DNA of 64,000 nucleotides, from the NCBI GenBank assembly GCA_020723485.1, contig DYIU01000003.1, forward strand, positions 330,347-394,346, given 5' to 3'. The first letter of the stretch is position 1. Each line of letters begins with the position of its first letter. Shown in pieces: positions 1-8,469 of the stretch. The DNA comes from Acidimicrobium ferrooxidans (GTDB lineage: Bacteria > Actinomycetota > Geothermincolia > Fen-727 > Anoxymicrobiaceae). A model generated the notes under the pieces. It searched no databases. It saw only the letters and a list, made by a program, of their open reading frames with translations, and was not told where the DNA came from. The translations under genes and the position numbers were made by a program.

Positions 1-1025
1 TCTCGTACTTTCTCTCGTAAGGATGAATACGAAATATACTGGCAGCATTCAGATAGAGGTGGCTTCAGCTTGGCAAATGTTGGTCTTAGGACTTCCTCGG
101 CAACCTTTTTGCGTCTCTTATCAGGAGCAACAATATATAGACTTATATTGACATTTGGTTGCATTGAAATGAGGTCAGACATTCGGAGAAGACCACTATA
201 GATCGCAGTTGAATGCTCAATCTCGAATGCTGCAACAATTGCTTTATCAGCCAACCAAAGGACATCGATGTTTTGAATCGTTTTGTTTGTTGCTTCATCA
301 AAATGCATAGGAGGCTTGGAAACGCTCAGTTCGCCTAGACGCTTACCTCTATATGTCTTGTTCTTATCTCCCCTAGCAACATGAACATCTAGTCCAAGAT
401 CCTTGCCAAGCTTGAGTAGAACCCACTGAATCTCAACGTGAGCCCTTTCTTCCTTTTCCTCATCCTCACAAACTGGTGTTTCTGCCTCATCTGGGATGGT
501 GACCTCGAGGCTGCCAGCCTGATAGGTCTTGGGAGGAATGGGTATCCGTCTATATTTCTTCTCGTCATACGGAATCGGCTTGGGATTGGCTTCAGCATCT
601 CTTAGAGCTGCGATAACGATCTCTGCATCTTCAGCTTTCTCTCTGGCAGGGGAACCTCTAAAATGGCCGGACCAAAGGTGCGGATTTTTCAGGTTCTGGA
701 AGTATGACAGTTTGTCTCTAAGACTCAGAACGGGTACAGCGTTTTCGGGAGAGAGCTGGATAAGTGGTTTGACAGGAAACCGCCAGGGAAACGCCTCCCT
801 CGACCAAATCCTAGTCTGATCATCGTAATAGACTGGCCCCGCCACTTCTAATAGGCCAATCCAGCGCGAAATCCCCGTGACATAGCACAAGAAGTAATCT
901 CCAGGTTTGATCTTCTGCACCACCTTCTCGCGCGACTGCCTGAAACCACTGACCGAACTTCCAGCGGCTACGAATTCATCCCAGGTGTTTCCGGTGAAGA
1001 GGTCCAACCAATAATTGATCGCCAT
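1..1025 (-). CDS. EVE-domain protein with C-terminal nuclease-like domain (3' end cut by window)
   Basis: An open frame begins at an ATG at 1025 and runs off the left edge without a stop (341 codons visible). GAGG lies 7-8 bases before the ATG. Residues 1-145 look like an EVE/PUA-like domain (YWLDLFTGNTWDEF near residue 5, KIKPGDYFLCYVTG near 39, AFPWRFPV near 78, LWSGHFRGSP near 117). EVE domains are known as readers of modified bases and are often fused to or encoded beside restriction enzymes. After an acidic linker (about 178-195), residues 195-341 resemble a restriction-endonuclease fold: E198 in a helix, D254 in IDVLWL, then FEIEHST with E268 and E270, followed by an amphipathic stretch and a LYIVAPDKRRKK strand. 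The nuclease assignment is inference from this acidic pattern. Codon use is more AT-rich than its neighbours, which suggests transfer. Confidence 0.72.
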   Translation of the reverse strand, partial: MAINYWLDLFTGNTWDEFVAAGSSVSGFRQSREKVVQKIKPGDYFLCYVTGISRWIGLLEVAGPVYYDDQTRIWSREAFPWRFPVKPLIQLSPENAVPVLSLRDKLSYFQNLKNPHLWSGHFRGSPAREKAEDAEIVIAALRDAEANPKPIPYDEKKYRRIPIPPKTYQAGSLEVTIPDEAETPVCEDEEKEERAHVEIQWVLLKLGKDLGLDVHVARGDKNKTYRGKRLGELSVSKPPMHFDEATNKTIQNIDVLWLADKAIVAAFEIEHSTAIYSGLLRMSDLISMQPNVNISLYIVAPDKRRKKVAEEVLRPTFAKLKPPLSECCQYISYSSLREKVR

Positions 1026-1209
1026 AAGTTGCCTCAATCTCGCGTGTACTTTCTATACATATATTACTACAGCTGGAAAGAGCGCCAACGCAAGGCAATT
1101 CTTATGCTCATCTATTCATGAGTCGACTCTTGGAAGAAGTGAGTACTGAATGGCCATAATGCACGACAGTGGGCCTTATCGAATATGAGAAAGGGCTCGA
1201 CAATCGGGC

Positions 1210-1261
1210 TTATCATGCGCGCCTGATAATTAGTATTATCGTGCACGCCCGGGCACGATAA
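1210..1261. promoter_or_regulatory. Two adjacent TTATC/GATAA palindromes
   Basis: 1236-1261 is a perfect inverted repeat: 9-base arms TTATCGTGC and GCACGATAA around an 8-base centre. 1210-1229 is a related weaker palindrome with arms TTATCA and TGATAA. More TTATC/GATAA words lie nearby (about 1174 and 1289). They fall in the 290-base gap between the divergently placed EVE-type gene start and the 3' end of the membrane protein gene. They could be paired operators; no regulator gene is adjacent. Confidence 0.45.
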
Positions 1262-1315
1262 ACCTTATTCTGCCGCGCGATGAAAACGATAAGGAGATAC
1301 TCGGCTACTGACGAA

Positions 1316-2050
1316 TCAGGCGGACGCTTGGGCTTCTGTCGGCGCCTCGGTTCTTAAGATCGACCAGAAAAGAAATGCGACGGCAAAGTAAACCGGGCCG
1401 ATAACAATACCGAGGTATGGCTTCCACAAGACAAGCAGCAGAATTGTGGCGATCCCTGCAGCCAACAACACTAAGTAGTAATAGGTCAGAGACACCTTGG
1501 GTCTTCTAATGAGCAAGAGAATCCCTGCTATGAAAACGAAGCTTATAGTTGCGCCGAGGAATGCTATCTTGAACGTCGCACACAGCGAGGCCAGGGCCGG
1601 ACTCGCCCGCCCCATCTGAGTCCTTTGCTTCATCATCGAGAACAGGAAGACGTTCTCCATGGCATCAAATATCGCGGCGAGGACCGGGGCGAGGATAAAG
1701 AAGAAACCGACCTCTTGAAGCCTGCCCTTGAGTCTCCGCGCGATCAGGAGAATGAACAATCCTGCGAACAGGGCATAGACGACCAGGTACAGGTTATCGA
1801 CACGGTGCGCGAATATCTCGTAGCGAACTCTTGATAACCCCCAGGCTCGCAGAATCATTTGTGCCGTATTGCGGGTCCAGACAAGCTCGAAGTCCAGCAC
1901 GCCGTAGCCCGATGAGGCCATCAATGCACGCTCGTTGATGACAAAGAAGATCGTCAGGAAGAAGAACGGAATGAACGATAGTAGAGCAGCCAGTGCAACG
2001 ATGCCGTCGCTTGGCACTTCTCTTATCTTTTCAAATGAAGGTCTTTTCAT
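1316..2050 (-). CDS. Six-helix integral membrane protein, unknown function
   Basis: About 244 residues. I see six hydrophobic spans, among them GIVALAALLSFIPFFFLTIF, NLYLVVYALFAGLFILLIA, a span containing ILAPVLAAIFDAMENVFLFS, and a last span near YLGIVIGPVYFAVAFLFW. I recognise no family or catalytic motif. The acidic residues inside the third span (DAMEN) are unusual for a plain anchor and could be functional. I chose the ATG at 2050 (MKRPSFEK), which has GGGG just before it; an in-frame GTG at 2065 would add five residues. The gene stands alone between the EVE-type gene and a small hypothetical gene, with no overlap that would suggest an operon. Confidence 0.6.
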   Translation of the reverse strand: MKRPSFEKIREVPSDGIVALAALLSFIPFFFLTIFFVINERALMASSGYGVLDFELVWTRNTAQMILRAWGLSRVRYEIFAHRVDNLYLVVYALFAGLFILLIARRLKGRLQEVGFFFILAPVLAAIFDAMENVFLFSMMKQRTQMGRASPALASLCATFKIAFLGATISFVFIAGILLLIRRPKVSLTYYYLVLLAAGIATILLLVLWKPYLGIVIGPVYFAVAFLFWSILRTEAPTEAQASA

Positions 2051-2175
2051 CGCCCCGTCTTGCACACGCCCATCAGATTACCAATGAAGCCCTGAGATTG
2101 ACTCTTCTCGTATTGGACTGGTGGCGGTGTTCCATCCGCATCCAGAACCCAGCCCAATCAGCTGCCACCATGAGA

Positions 2176-2487
2176 CTACATCTTGAGCCCCAGCATCGCC
2201 AACGCGTCCTCCGGGCTCACAAGAGTCTCGACGTTGTACGTGTATCCCGGCACAACCGCGAATGCTACAAGATCCTCTCCAATCCGAAGGAGGCCCTCGT
2301 TCAGATGTTCATCCTCGTACTCCATCAGCAGGTAGCTCTTTAACCCATCGTCCGCGCCCGCGGCAGTAAATACCTCGCGCCTCTTGACGTAGTCCGGCAC
2401 CGGCCTGCTCCAGACCTCGAGGAAGACCTTGCCGACGTCGTTACTCGAAGCCATTGGCCATTTGCTCGTCACCATTACAAATGCCAT
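2176..2487 (-). CDS. Small conserved-looking hypothetical protein (103 aa)
   Basis: The protein starts MAFVMVTSKWPM from an ATG at 2487 that follows a G-rich stretch (GGGGGGGCGACAATC). A longer in-frame extension exists but is low-complexity and arginine-rich, so I reject it. The sequence has the feel of a compact alpha/beta domain: a short strand, a helix carrying NDVGKVFLEVW, a central SYLLMEYEDEHLNEG, then VAFAVVPGYTYNVETLVSPEDALAMLGL. No signal peptide, membrane span or metal motif is visible. I do not recognise the family; it might be a dimeric ferredoxin-fold protein. It lies between the membrane protein and the first Fic gene, on the opposite strand to the latter. Confidence 0.55.
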   Translation of the reverse strand: MAFVMVTSKWPMASSNDVGKVFLEVWSRPVPDYVKRREVFTAAGADDGLKSYLLMEYEDEHLNEGLLRIGEDLVAFAVVPGYTYNVETLVSPEDALAMLGLKM

Positions 2488-2688
2488 GATTGTCGCCCCC
2501 CCAATGACGCATACGTATGCACGACAGGAGTACTCAGAACGGAACACCACCCCCAGTTGCCGCCTTGAAGTATAGGCACGGCAATGGACCTCGGTCAATG
2601 GATAGTCAACATCGGCCGCGAACCCGGGCGGGAATGCCGTTGTCTAGCCCGCTGCCCGACTTGACTCTGGCCCATTTATCCTTCATAA

Positions 2689-2709
2689 TTGGGCCATATT
2701 ATGACCCAA
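2689..2709. promoter_or_regulatory. Operator-like palindrome upstream of fic
   Basis: Near-perfect 21-base palindrome: arms TTGGGCCATA and TATGACCCAA around a central T, with 9 of 10 pairs matching. Related half-sites (GGCCCAT) occur just before it (about 2670) and just after it (about 2726). It lies about 48 bases before the Fic start at 2757. The Fic protein's own C-terminal winged helix is a candidate binder (inference). Confidence 0.45.
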
Positions 2710-2756
2710 ATAACTCAGCTATACGGCCCATATTGCGGACCATAAAGAGGTTCTAA

Positions 2757-3899
2757 ATGGCTCGATACATCTGGCAGGGCAGTCTATGGCCCAGCTTCAA
2801 ATGGAACAGTGAACGACTGCTGCACCCCCTGGGGGAAGCAAGAAAGGCCCAGGGGAAGATTCTTGGCCTCGCCGAGTTCTTTGAACTCGAAACCCAGGCG
2901 GATGTTATCACTGAAGAAGCGGTCACAACGGCCGCGATAGAAGGTGAAAAACTCGACCGTGCAACGGTGCGTTCTTCGGTGGCTCGCAGGCTGGGCTTGC
3001 CTTCAGCTGGACTTCCACCGACACAAAGGCATATAGAAGGTCTGGTTGATATGCTTATAGACGCGACTCAGAATCATGCGGATGCTCTTACCGCCGAACG
3101 GCTCAAGGGGTGGCAGGCTGCCTTGTTTCCAACCGGATACTCCGGGATAACCAGAATCATCACCGGGGATTGGCGCAGCGGTGACGAGCCGATGCGAGTC
3201 GTGTCCGGCCCAATCGGCAAAGAAACGGTTCACTATGAAGCTCCACCCGCGGCTGGCGTCGATTCCATGATGAGCGAATTCCTGGAATGGTTTGCCACCC
3301 CGCAGGCTAACCTGGACGGCCTGGTGCGCGCCGCTGTAGCTCATTTCTGGTTTGTGTCCATCCACCCTTTCGAGGATGGGAACGGCCGAATAGCCAGGAC
3401 CATCGCGGATATGGCTCTCGCTCAAGACGAGAAGACAGATTGCAGGATGTACAGTATGTCGGCCCAGATCGAAATCGAGCGCGATGACTATTATGAAGTC
3501 CTGGAACGAAATCAGAAGGGCAACGGCGACATCACGGAATGGATGGTCTGGTTTCTGGAATGTCTCAGGCGGGCGATCCAACGGTCAGAGGCTGAAGTTC
3601 AAAAAGCGGCGGACAAAGCCAGGATGTGGCAGGAGCTGGCCTTTCTGGATCTTAACGAACGTCAGAAAAAAGTGATTAACAGGCTCCGTGAGTCTGGCGA
3701 GGGCGGGTTCGAGGGAGGTCTGACCACTCGCAAGTATATGGGAATGACACATACAAGCCGGACGACAGCCAAACGCGAGATAGCAGATCTCATAGTAAAA
3801 GGTCTTCTATTAAAGAACCCGGGCGAAGGAAGAAGCACAAGCTACAGACTATCCTGGCGAGAGGGTGCATCCCCACCTGCCAATCCAGGCGCTCGATAA
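2757..3899 (+). CDS. Fic family protein adenylyltransferase with N-terminal DUF4172 domain
   Basis: 380 residues. Fic enzymes transfer AMP from ATP to hydroxyl groups of target proteins. The start (MARYIWQGSLWPSFKW) is typical of DUF4172, which often precedes Fic domains. T58-x3-E62-G63 fits the (S/T)xxxE(G/N) inhibitory helix, so this is a self-inhibited class II Fic enzyme. The catalytic loop HPFEDGNGR begins at H203 and is complete. Residues about 315-370 look like a winged helix (TTRKYMGMTHTSRTTAKREI), which suggests DNA binding and autoregulation. AGAGG lies 7 bases before the ATG. It converges with a second Fic gene 84 bases downstream. Target unknown. Confidence 0.92.
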   Translation: MARYIWQGSLWPSFKWNSERLLHPLGEARKAQGKILGLAEFFELETQADVITEEAVTTAAIEGEKLDRATVRSSVARRLGLPSAGLPPTQRHIEGLVDMLIDATQNHADALTAERLKGWQAALFPTGYSGITRIITGDWRSGDEPMRVVSGPIGKETVHYEAPPAAGVDSMMSEFLEWFATPQANLDGLVRAAVAHFWFVSIHPFEDGNGRIARTIADMALAQDEKTDCRMYSMSAQIEIERDDYYEVLERNQKGNGDITEWMVWFLECLRRAIQRSEAEVQKAADKARMWQELAFLDLNERQKKVINRLRESGEGGFEGGLTTRKYMGMTHTSRTTAKREIADLIVKGLLLKNPGEGRSTSYRLSWREGASPPANPGAR

Positions 3900-3983
3900 G
3901 AGACGGTCGAGAATCAGCTTCGGGCGAATATCCCCTGGGGAAAGCGCTACAACGTTACTCTACTTCCCTGTCGCGCAGCTCTC

Positions 3984-5081
3984 TTACTTCTGGAACAGGT
4001 TCACGTACCAATCGAAACGGTATCGTCTGTCACGCGAGCGCCCGGTTATCTCCGTGATCGCTCCCATGGCCTCGAGTCTCTCCACCGATTTCGCGGCTGT
4101 CGCGAAACTCGAGTGGGTTCTGTCAGCCACATCGCCCACGCTCATGATGGGATTGACGAAGAAAGCCTCCAGGGCCAGGCGATCGCGTGGACCGGCTCCT
4201 TTTTTGGCCGAGATCTTGTTCTCCAACTCCTCCCGGAGGCTCTCGACCTGGCGCGCGGTGGCGATTGCCGAATCGCTCACCACTTTGACCCCATCACAGA
4301 AGAATTCCAGCCAGGACTCCCAATCCCCATCGTCTCTTATCCCCGTCAGCCGGCCATAGTACTCCTGTCTGTTCTCCAGCAGATAATGGCTCAGGTAGAG
4401 GAGCGGCAAGTCCAGTGAACCGCGGCTGCAGAGCAGCATGGTTATTAGCAGTCGTCCCATCCTGCCGTTTCCGTCGCCGAAGGGGTGGATGGTCTCGAAC
4501 TGGGCATGAGCAATGCCGGCCTGTATGAGGGGCGGGAAGCTCTGGTCGTGAAGGAATTTCTCGAAGTTGTCGAGTGGTCCTCGCAGGTCACCTGGAGGCG
4601 GCGGGTAGAAGACACCGCCGACCACGACTTGATGGTTTCGGAACTCGCCCGGCGTTCTATCCTCGCCTCGCACCCCCTTGAGCAATACTGAGTGTATCTC
4701 CCTGATTAACCTGAGAGACAGGGGCAGCTCGTTGAGCCTCTCCAGCCCGAACATTATGGCATCGACGTGCCTCACAACTTCGCGGGCGCTCTCACGTGAT
4801 AAATCCCCCGCCTCGAACCTGAGCAGGTCGTCAAGCGTGCTCTGGGTACCCTCGATCTGCGAACTCAGGACCGCTTCCTTCTTGACGTACATACTCATGA
4901 ACAGTTCCGGGTGAGGGAAGGTCCGGGTTGCTTCGGCCAGGCGCCCAAGCGCTGCGCTGGAGTCGGCAAGCGCCGTCACGAGCCTTTCGTTGTAGGCCAC
5001 TGGGGGATTCGGTGGCAGCGGAGCAGGAATGAAGAGATTGAACCTGCCCCGCCGTTCGTAATGGCCTGCCCTGCCGTTCAA
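3984..5081 (-). CDS. Fic family protein adenylyltransferase (second copy type)
   Basis: 365 residues from a TTG at 5081, chosen because GGAGG sits six bases upstream; no ATG fits as well. S73-x3-E77-G78 (SSQIEG) is the class II inhibitory motif and H199-PFGDGNGR is the intact catalytic loop, so the enzyme should be active and self-inhibited. The N-terminal segment with NLFIPAPLPPNPPVAY is typical of the widespread Fic/wHTH type, and residues about 305-355 form a winged-helix-like end (VGDVADRTHSSFATAAKSVE). It is only distantly similar to the Fic protein at 2757, so the two are not a recent duplication. A perfect 12-base inverted repeat lies 41 bases upstream. Confidence 0.92.
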   Translation of the reverse strand: MNGRAGHYERRGRFNLFIPAPLPPNPPVAYNERLVTALADSSAALGRLAEATRTFPHPELFMSMYVKKEAVLSSQIEGTQSTLDDLLRFEAGDLSRESAREVVRHVDAIMFGLERLNELPLSLRLIREIHSVLLKGVRGEDRTPGEFRNHQVVVGGVFYPPPPGDLRGPLDNFEKFLHDQSFPPLIQAGIAHAQFETIHPFGDGNGRMGRLLITMLLCSRGSLDLPLLYLSHYLLENRQEYYGRLTGIRDDGDWESWLEFFCDGVKVVSDSAIATARQVESLREELENKISAKKGAGPRDRLALEAFFVNPIMSVGDVADRTHSSFATAAKSVERLEAMGAITEITGRSRDRRYRFDWYVNLFQK

Positions 5082-5121
5082 TCTGAGCCTCCGTTATTCA
5101 CGAGAATGAAATACATCTGAT

Positions 5122-5157
5122 CACTATTTTAATATATGACTAATAATTAAAATAGTG
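5122..5157. promoter_or_regulatory. Perfect 12-bp inverted repeat upstream of second fic gene
   Basis: Arms CACTATTTTAAT (5122-5133) and ATTAAAATAGTG (5146-5157) are exact reverse complements separated by 12 AT-rich bases. The island is strikingly AT-rich in a GC-rich window and lies where the promoter of the leftward Fic gene should be. It is probably an operator overlapping the promoter; a bidirectional role toward the gene at 5263 is possible. Confidence 0.55.
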
Positions 5158-5262
5158 TGCGGGCGAAGTCCTATTTATTCAGGTACTTGCTCGAGCCCCA
5201 GCCGGAAAGGCTTGTGATAGGATTCCTGCGACGCGGGAAATAGGTAACTCAATCGTAATCCG

Positions 5263-5673
5263 ATGCAGACGTACCTCTATCCAGATTTACTCCAAGGCAA
5301 CGTGGGGGTGGTGCAGTTGGCACTGGAAACGGCAGACGCGTTCGCTGTAATGTCCACCGCTTATCGAGTGGGGGTGCTCGACAAAATGATCCCGCTGGTC
5401 GGCCTGGCCCTGGAAGGCTGCCAGGAGCGGGCCGGGCTCGAATACGGGGATGTTTACCTGATGATGGACGAGGCTCGGCCCGAGACCATCGAGAAGCTGG
5501 ACAGGCTCTTCAAGAGATCCGGGTTCCTGCTGCGCCTGGCCGACAACGAGCTCCTCTTGAGGGTCTTCTCGCGGCTGATGGACCTCGATGTCGTGAAGAG
5601 GGCGACCACGGCCCTGCTGACCTGGGTGCTTCTGAAGGTAGTCGGCGCGAGCGGGAACGTGGGGAGGCGATAG
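5263..5673 (+). CDS. Helical hypothetical protein, first gene of FAD/Fe-S oxidoreductase operon
   Basis: 136 residues, apparently mostly alpha-helical with a hydrophobic last helix (TTALLTWVLLKVVG) that could sit at the membrane. I do not recognise it. Its stop is one base before the next ATG, so it is translationally tied to the FAD oxidase at 5675, whose GGAGG site lies inside this gene. A role as a small membrane or assembly subunit of that enzyme is possible but only inferred. The ATG at 5263 lacks a good ribosome site, so the true start may be one of the internal GTG codons. Confidence 0.6.
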   Translation: MQTYLYPDLLQGNVGVVQLALETADAFAVMSTAYRVGVLDKMIPLVGLALEGCQERAGLEYGDVYLMMDEARPETIEKLDRLFKRSGFLLRLADNELLLRVFSRLMDLDVVKRATTALLTWVLLKVVGASGNVGRR

Positions 5674-5674
5674 C

Positions 5675-7174
5675 ATGGCCACAACCGCGATCTCGGACAT
5701 CAGGAAAGACCTAGAGGACATAGTTGGCCAGGCCGCCATCAGCGATGACCCGGAAGCCTTCGGCTCGTACACTAACTGCCTCGGGCCGGTAAAGCCGCCG
5801 GGGCCCGAAAGGCCGCTCCTTGTGGTGAGGCCGGCGGATACCGCGCAGGTGCAGAGCCTGGTAAGGCTCGCTAACGAGCTCGGCCTGAACCTCATCCCCG
5901 CCTCGTCCGGCGCCCCTCATGTCCATGGAGGGACCGCCCCTTACGCGGAAGGAGTGATCGTCGACCTCTCCAGTATGAACAGGATCGTGCGGATGAACCG
6001 GCTCCACAAGGTCGCCATAATCGAGCCCGGGGTGACCTTCGGCCAACTCAAGGAGGAGGCCGCCAGGCAGGACCTCAGGCCGTTGATGCCCCTCTTGCCC
6101 CGGGCGACCAAGTCGGTGCTCGCCTCGTACCTCGAGAGGGAGCCCATCACTTTCCCCCGATTCCACTGGGACATGACCGATCCGCTGCTCTGCACCGAGC
6201 TGGTCTTCGGCACCGGTGACCTGATGCGCACCGGTTCGGCGGCGGGCCCGGGGACCCTTGAACAGCAGTGGGAGCGCGAGATACAGCAGAAGAACCCCAC
6301 TGGAGGACCGGGAGCGGTCAACTTCGTGCAACTGTTCCAGGCCTCCCAGGGGACCATGGGCATCGCGACCTGGGCCTCGATCAAGCTGGAGATGCTGCCC
6401 AAAGTGCGAAGGCCGCGTTTCGTCCCCGAGGCGGACCTGGACAGGCTCATCGATTTCTCGTACCGCATGCTCCGTCTCAAGCTCGGCGACGAGTTCCTCA
6501 TCCTCAACCGCTTCGCCCTGGCCAACCTCCTCGCGGAGGACCCCGCGGAGATAAAGGCACTGGCGGAAAAACAGGCACCCTACACCCTCTTCTATTGCGT
6601 GGCGGGTTACCAGCATTTCCCGGAGAAGCGGGTCGAGTTCCAGGAGCACGACATAGCCGGGGTCGCCCAGCACTATGCCGTGCTGCCGCGAGACGAGGTG
6701 CCCGGCGCCAGCGCCGTGCGGATGCTGGAGATACTGGACAACCCCTCCCCCGAGCCCTACTGGAAGCTTCGCTTCAAGGGGGGCTTCAGGGAGATATCGT
6801 TCATCACCACCATGGACCGTGCGCCCTCGTTCATCGCGCTGATGGAAGAGACGGCCTCTAGTCTGGGCTACGCGGCAGACGAGGTCGCCGCCTACCTGCA
6901 GCCGATGATGCAGGGCAGGAACTGCCACGTGGAGTTCAACCTGTTCTACGACCCCGCCGACGAAGGCGAGGCCCAGCGGGCCGGTAAGGTGTTCGACGCG
7001 GCGGGCGTCGCACTCTCGGATGCCGGCGCCTTTTTCTCCCGTCCCTACGGTCCGTTGTCGGACATCGCGTACGCCGGGTGTCCGGACACCGTCGCCACCC
7101 TGAGGAAGGTCAAACAGCTGTTCGATCCCAACGGGGTGATGAACCGCGGGAAACTCTGTTTCGAGGAGGTGTGA
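5675..7174 (+). CDS. FAD-binding oxidase/dehydrogenase (PCMH/FAD_binding_4 type)
   Basis: 499 residues. The N-terminal half carries the flavin-binding pattern of the glycolate oxidase/vanillyl-alcohol oxidase superfamily: RPLLVVRPADTAQVQSLVRL (about 44-63), then LIPASSGAPHVHGG, IVDLSSMNRIVRMN and HKVAIIEPGVTFGQL. The C-terminus ends KQLFDPNGVMNRGKLCF, the usual cap-domain tail of this superfamily. The expected reaction is oxidation of an alpha-hydroxy acid or alcohol; the substrate cannot be read from sequence. GGAGG lies 7 bases before the ATG. It is followed at 7177 by an Fe-S protein and at 8459 by a second, divergent FAD oxidase, so electrons probably pass from flavin to the Fe-S subunit. 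Confidence 0.85.
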   Translation: MATTAISDIRKDLEDIVGQAAISDDPEAFGSYTNCLGPVKPPGPERPLLVVRPADTAQVQSLVRLANELGLNLIPASSGAPHVHGGTAPYAEGVIVDLSSMNRIVRMNRLHKVAIIEPGVTFGQLKEEAARQDLRPLMPLLPRATKSVLASYLEREPITFPRFHWDMTDPLLCTELVFGTGDLMRTGSAAGPGTLEQQWEREIQQKNPTGGPGAVNFVQLFQASQGTMGIATWASIKLEMLPKVRRPRFVPEADLDRLIDFSYRMLRLKLGDEFLILNRFALANLLAEDPAEIKALAEKQAPYTLFYCVAGYQHFPEKRVEFQEHDIAGVAQHYAVLPRDEVPGASAVRMLEILDNPSPEPYWKLRFKGGFREISFITTMDRAPSFIALMEETASSLGYAADEVAAYLQPMMQGRNCHVEFNLFYDPADEGEAQRAGKVFDAAGVALSDAGAFFSRPYGPLSDIAYAGCPDTVATLRKVKQLFDPNGVMNRGKLCFEEV

Positions 7175-7176
7175 GC

Positions 7177-8469
7177 ATGGCTCTATCGGATTACGCGCGC
7201 GACATGGCCGGGTGCTCCCGGAACTCCTACTGCAAGTTCGTGCCGTGGAACAAGGCGAAGAGCTGGAGGTTCTCCAACCTCTGCCCCTCGATAACCCGCT
7301 TCAACTTCCACGCCTACTCCGGGGGCGGCAGGCTCAACATGGGCTTGTCCCTGGTCCAGGGAAGGAGCGAGCTGACGGACGGGGTGGCGGAGATAATATA
7401 CCGCTGCCAGCTCTGCGGGGCCTGCGACATGGCCTGCAAGGTGTTCAAGGACGACTTCGACATAACGGACATCCTCCTGGAGATGCGCACTCACTGCGTC
7501 GAGCAGGGCCAGTTCAACCCCGAGCACATGTTCATGCTCGACAACCTGAAGAAAGAGGGCAACGTCCTGGGGGAGCCGAAGGCCGAGCGCGGAGACTGGG
7601 CGGAAGGGCTCGGTCTCAAGGACATAAACACCGAGAAGGCCGACGTCCTCTTCCACGCGGGGTGCCGCTACGCTTACGACAAGGACCTGTGGGGTGTCGT
7701 CCGTGGGGCCGTCAGGCTGATGCAGGCCGCTGGCGCGGACGTTGGGACGGCCGGCAACGCGGAAGCCTGCTGCGGGGGCCGTATCTACGAGCTGGGGTTC
7801 CGGGGCGAGGCGATGAACTACGCCGACGACATGCTGTCCCGGATAGACGCCTCGGGAGCCTCCACCCTGGTGACCTGCTGCTCCGATGGATACGCCCACT
7901 TGCGTTACCTCTACCCGCGCATGGGGAAGACGCCGCCCGTCGAGGTGCTGCACATCACCGAGTTCCTGAGTCGGAAGATCGCCGAGGGGCGCCTCCGCAT
8001 GAGGAACGAGGTCCCCATGGTCGTCACCTACCACGACCCCTGCCACCTCGGGCGGATGAGCGAGTCCTACCGCGGGGAATGGGAGGGGGACAAGCTCGAC
8101 AGGCCGATGGCTATGAAGCGCACCGGGAAGCAGGGCTGCTACGAGCCGCCTCGGGAGATCCTCGGGTCGATCCCCGGTCTGCGCCTGGTGGAGATGGAGC
8201 GCATCAGGGAATACGCGTGGTGCTGCGGCGCCGGCGGGGGCGTGCTGGAGGCCTACCCCGACTTCAGCTCCTGGACCGCGATGGAGAGGCTCGAGGAGGC
8301 GCAGTCCACGGGTGCCGAGGCCCTGGTCACCGCCTGCCCGTGGTGCGAGCGGAGCTTCAAGGATGCCCTCTCCACAAACGGGACGCGCCTGGAGCTATAC
8401 GACCTGACCGAGCTGGTGCTCCAAGCCGCCGGGATCCAGGGTGAGGGAGGCGATAGCGATGCTGCCTGA
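7177..8469 (+). CDS. CCG-domain Fe-S oxidoreductase subunit (HdrD/GlpC/LutA-like)
   Basis: 430 residues from the ATG at 7177, two bases after the preceding stop and with GAGGAGG upstream; the longer reading frame is out-of-context. CxxCxxCxxxC at C77, C80, C83 and C87 should bind one 4Fe-4S cluster. The expected second ferredoxin motif is not in the usual place; C13, C19 and C36 near the N-terminus may replace it. Two cysteine-rich CCG domains follow: C163 with C198-C199-G200, and C289 with C349-C350-G351, as in heterodisulfide reductase and glycerol-3-phosphate/lactate dehydrogenase Fe-S subunits. It lies between two FAD oxidases and probably collects their electrons; the acceptor (quinone or a soluble carrier) is unknown. 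Confidence 0.85.
   Translation: MALSDYARDMAGCSRNSYCKFVPWNKAKSWRFSNLCPSITRFNFHAYSGGGRLNMGLSLVQGRSELTDGVAEIIYRCQLCGACDMACKVFKDDFDITDILLEMRTHCVEQGQFNPEHMFMLDNLKKEGNVLGEPKAERGDWAEGLGLKDINTEKADVLFHAGCRYAYDKDLWGVVRGAVRLMQAAGADVGTAGNAEACCGGRIYELGFRGEAMNYADDMLSRIDASGASTLVTCCSDGYAHLRYLYPRMGKTPPVEVLHITEFLSRKIAEGRLRMRNEVPMVVTYHDPCHLGRMSESYRGEWEGDKLDRPMAMKRTGKQGCYEPPREILGSIPGLRLVEMERIREYAWCCGAGGGVLEAYPDFSSWTAMERLEEAQSTGAEALVTACPWCERSFKDALSTNGTRLELYDLTELVLQAAGIQGEGGDSDAA

Noticed and set aside
5711..6928. Long minus-strand open frame opposite the first FAD oxidase
   Set aside because: It lies opposite a clear FAD-binding protein gene; the translation is rich in Arg, Gly, His and Leu without domain motifs, as expected for antisense frames in GC-rich DNA.
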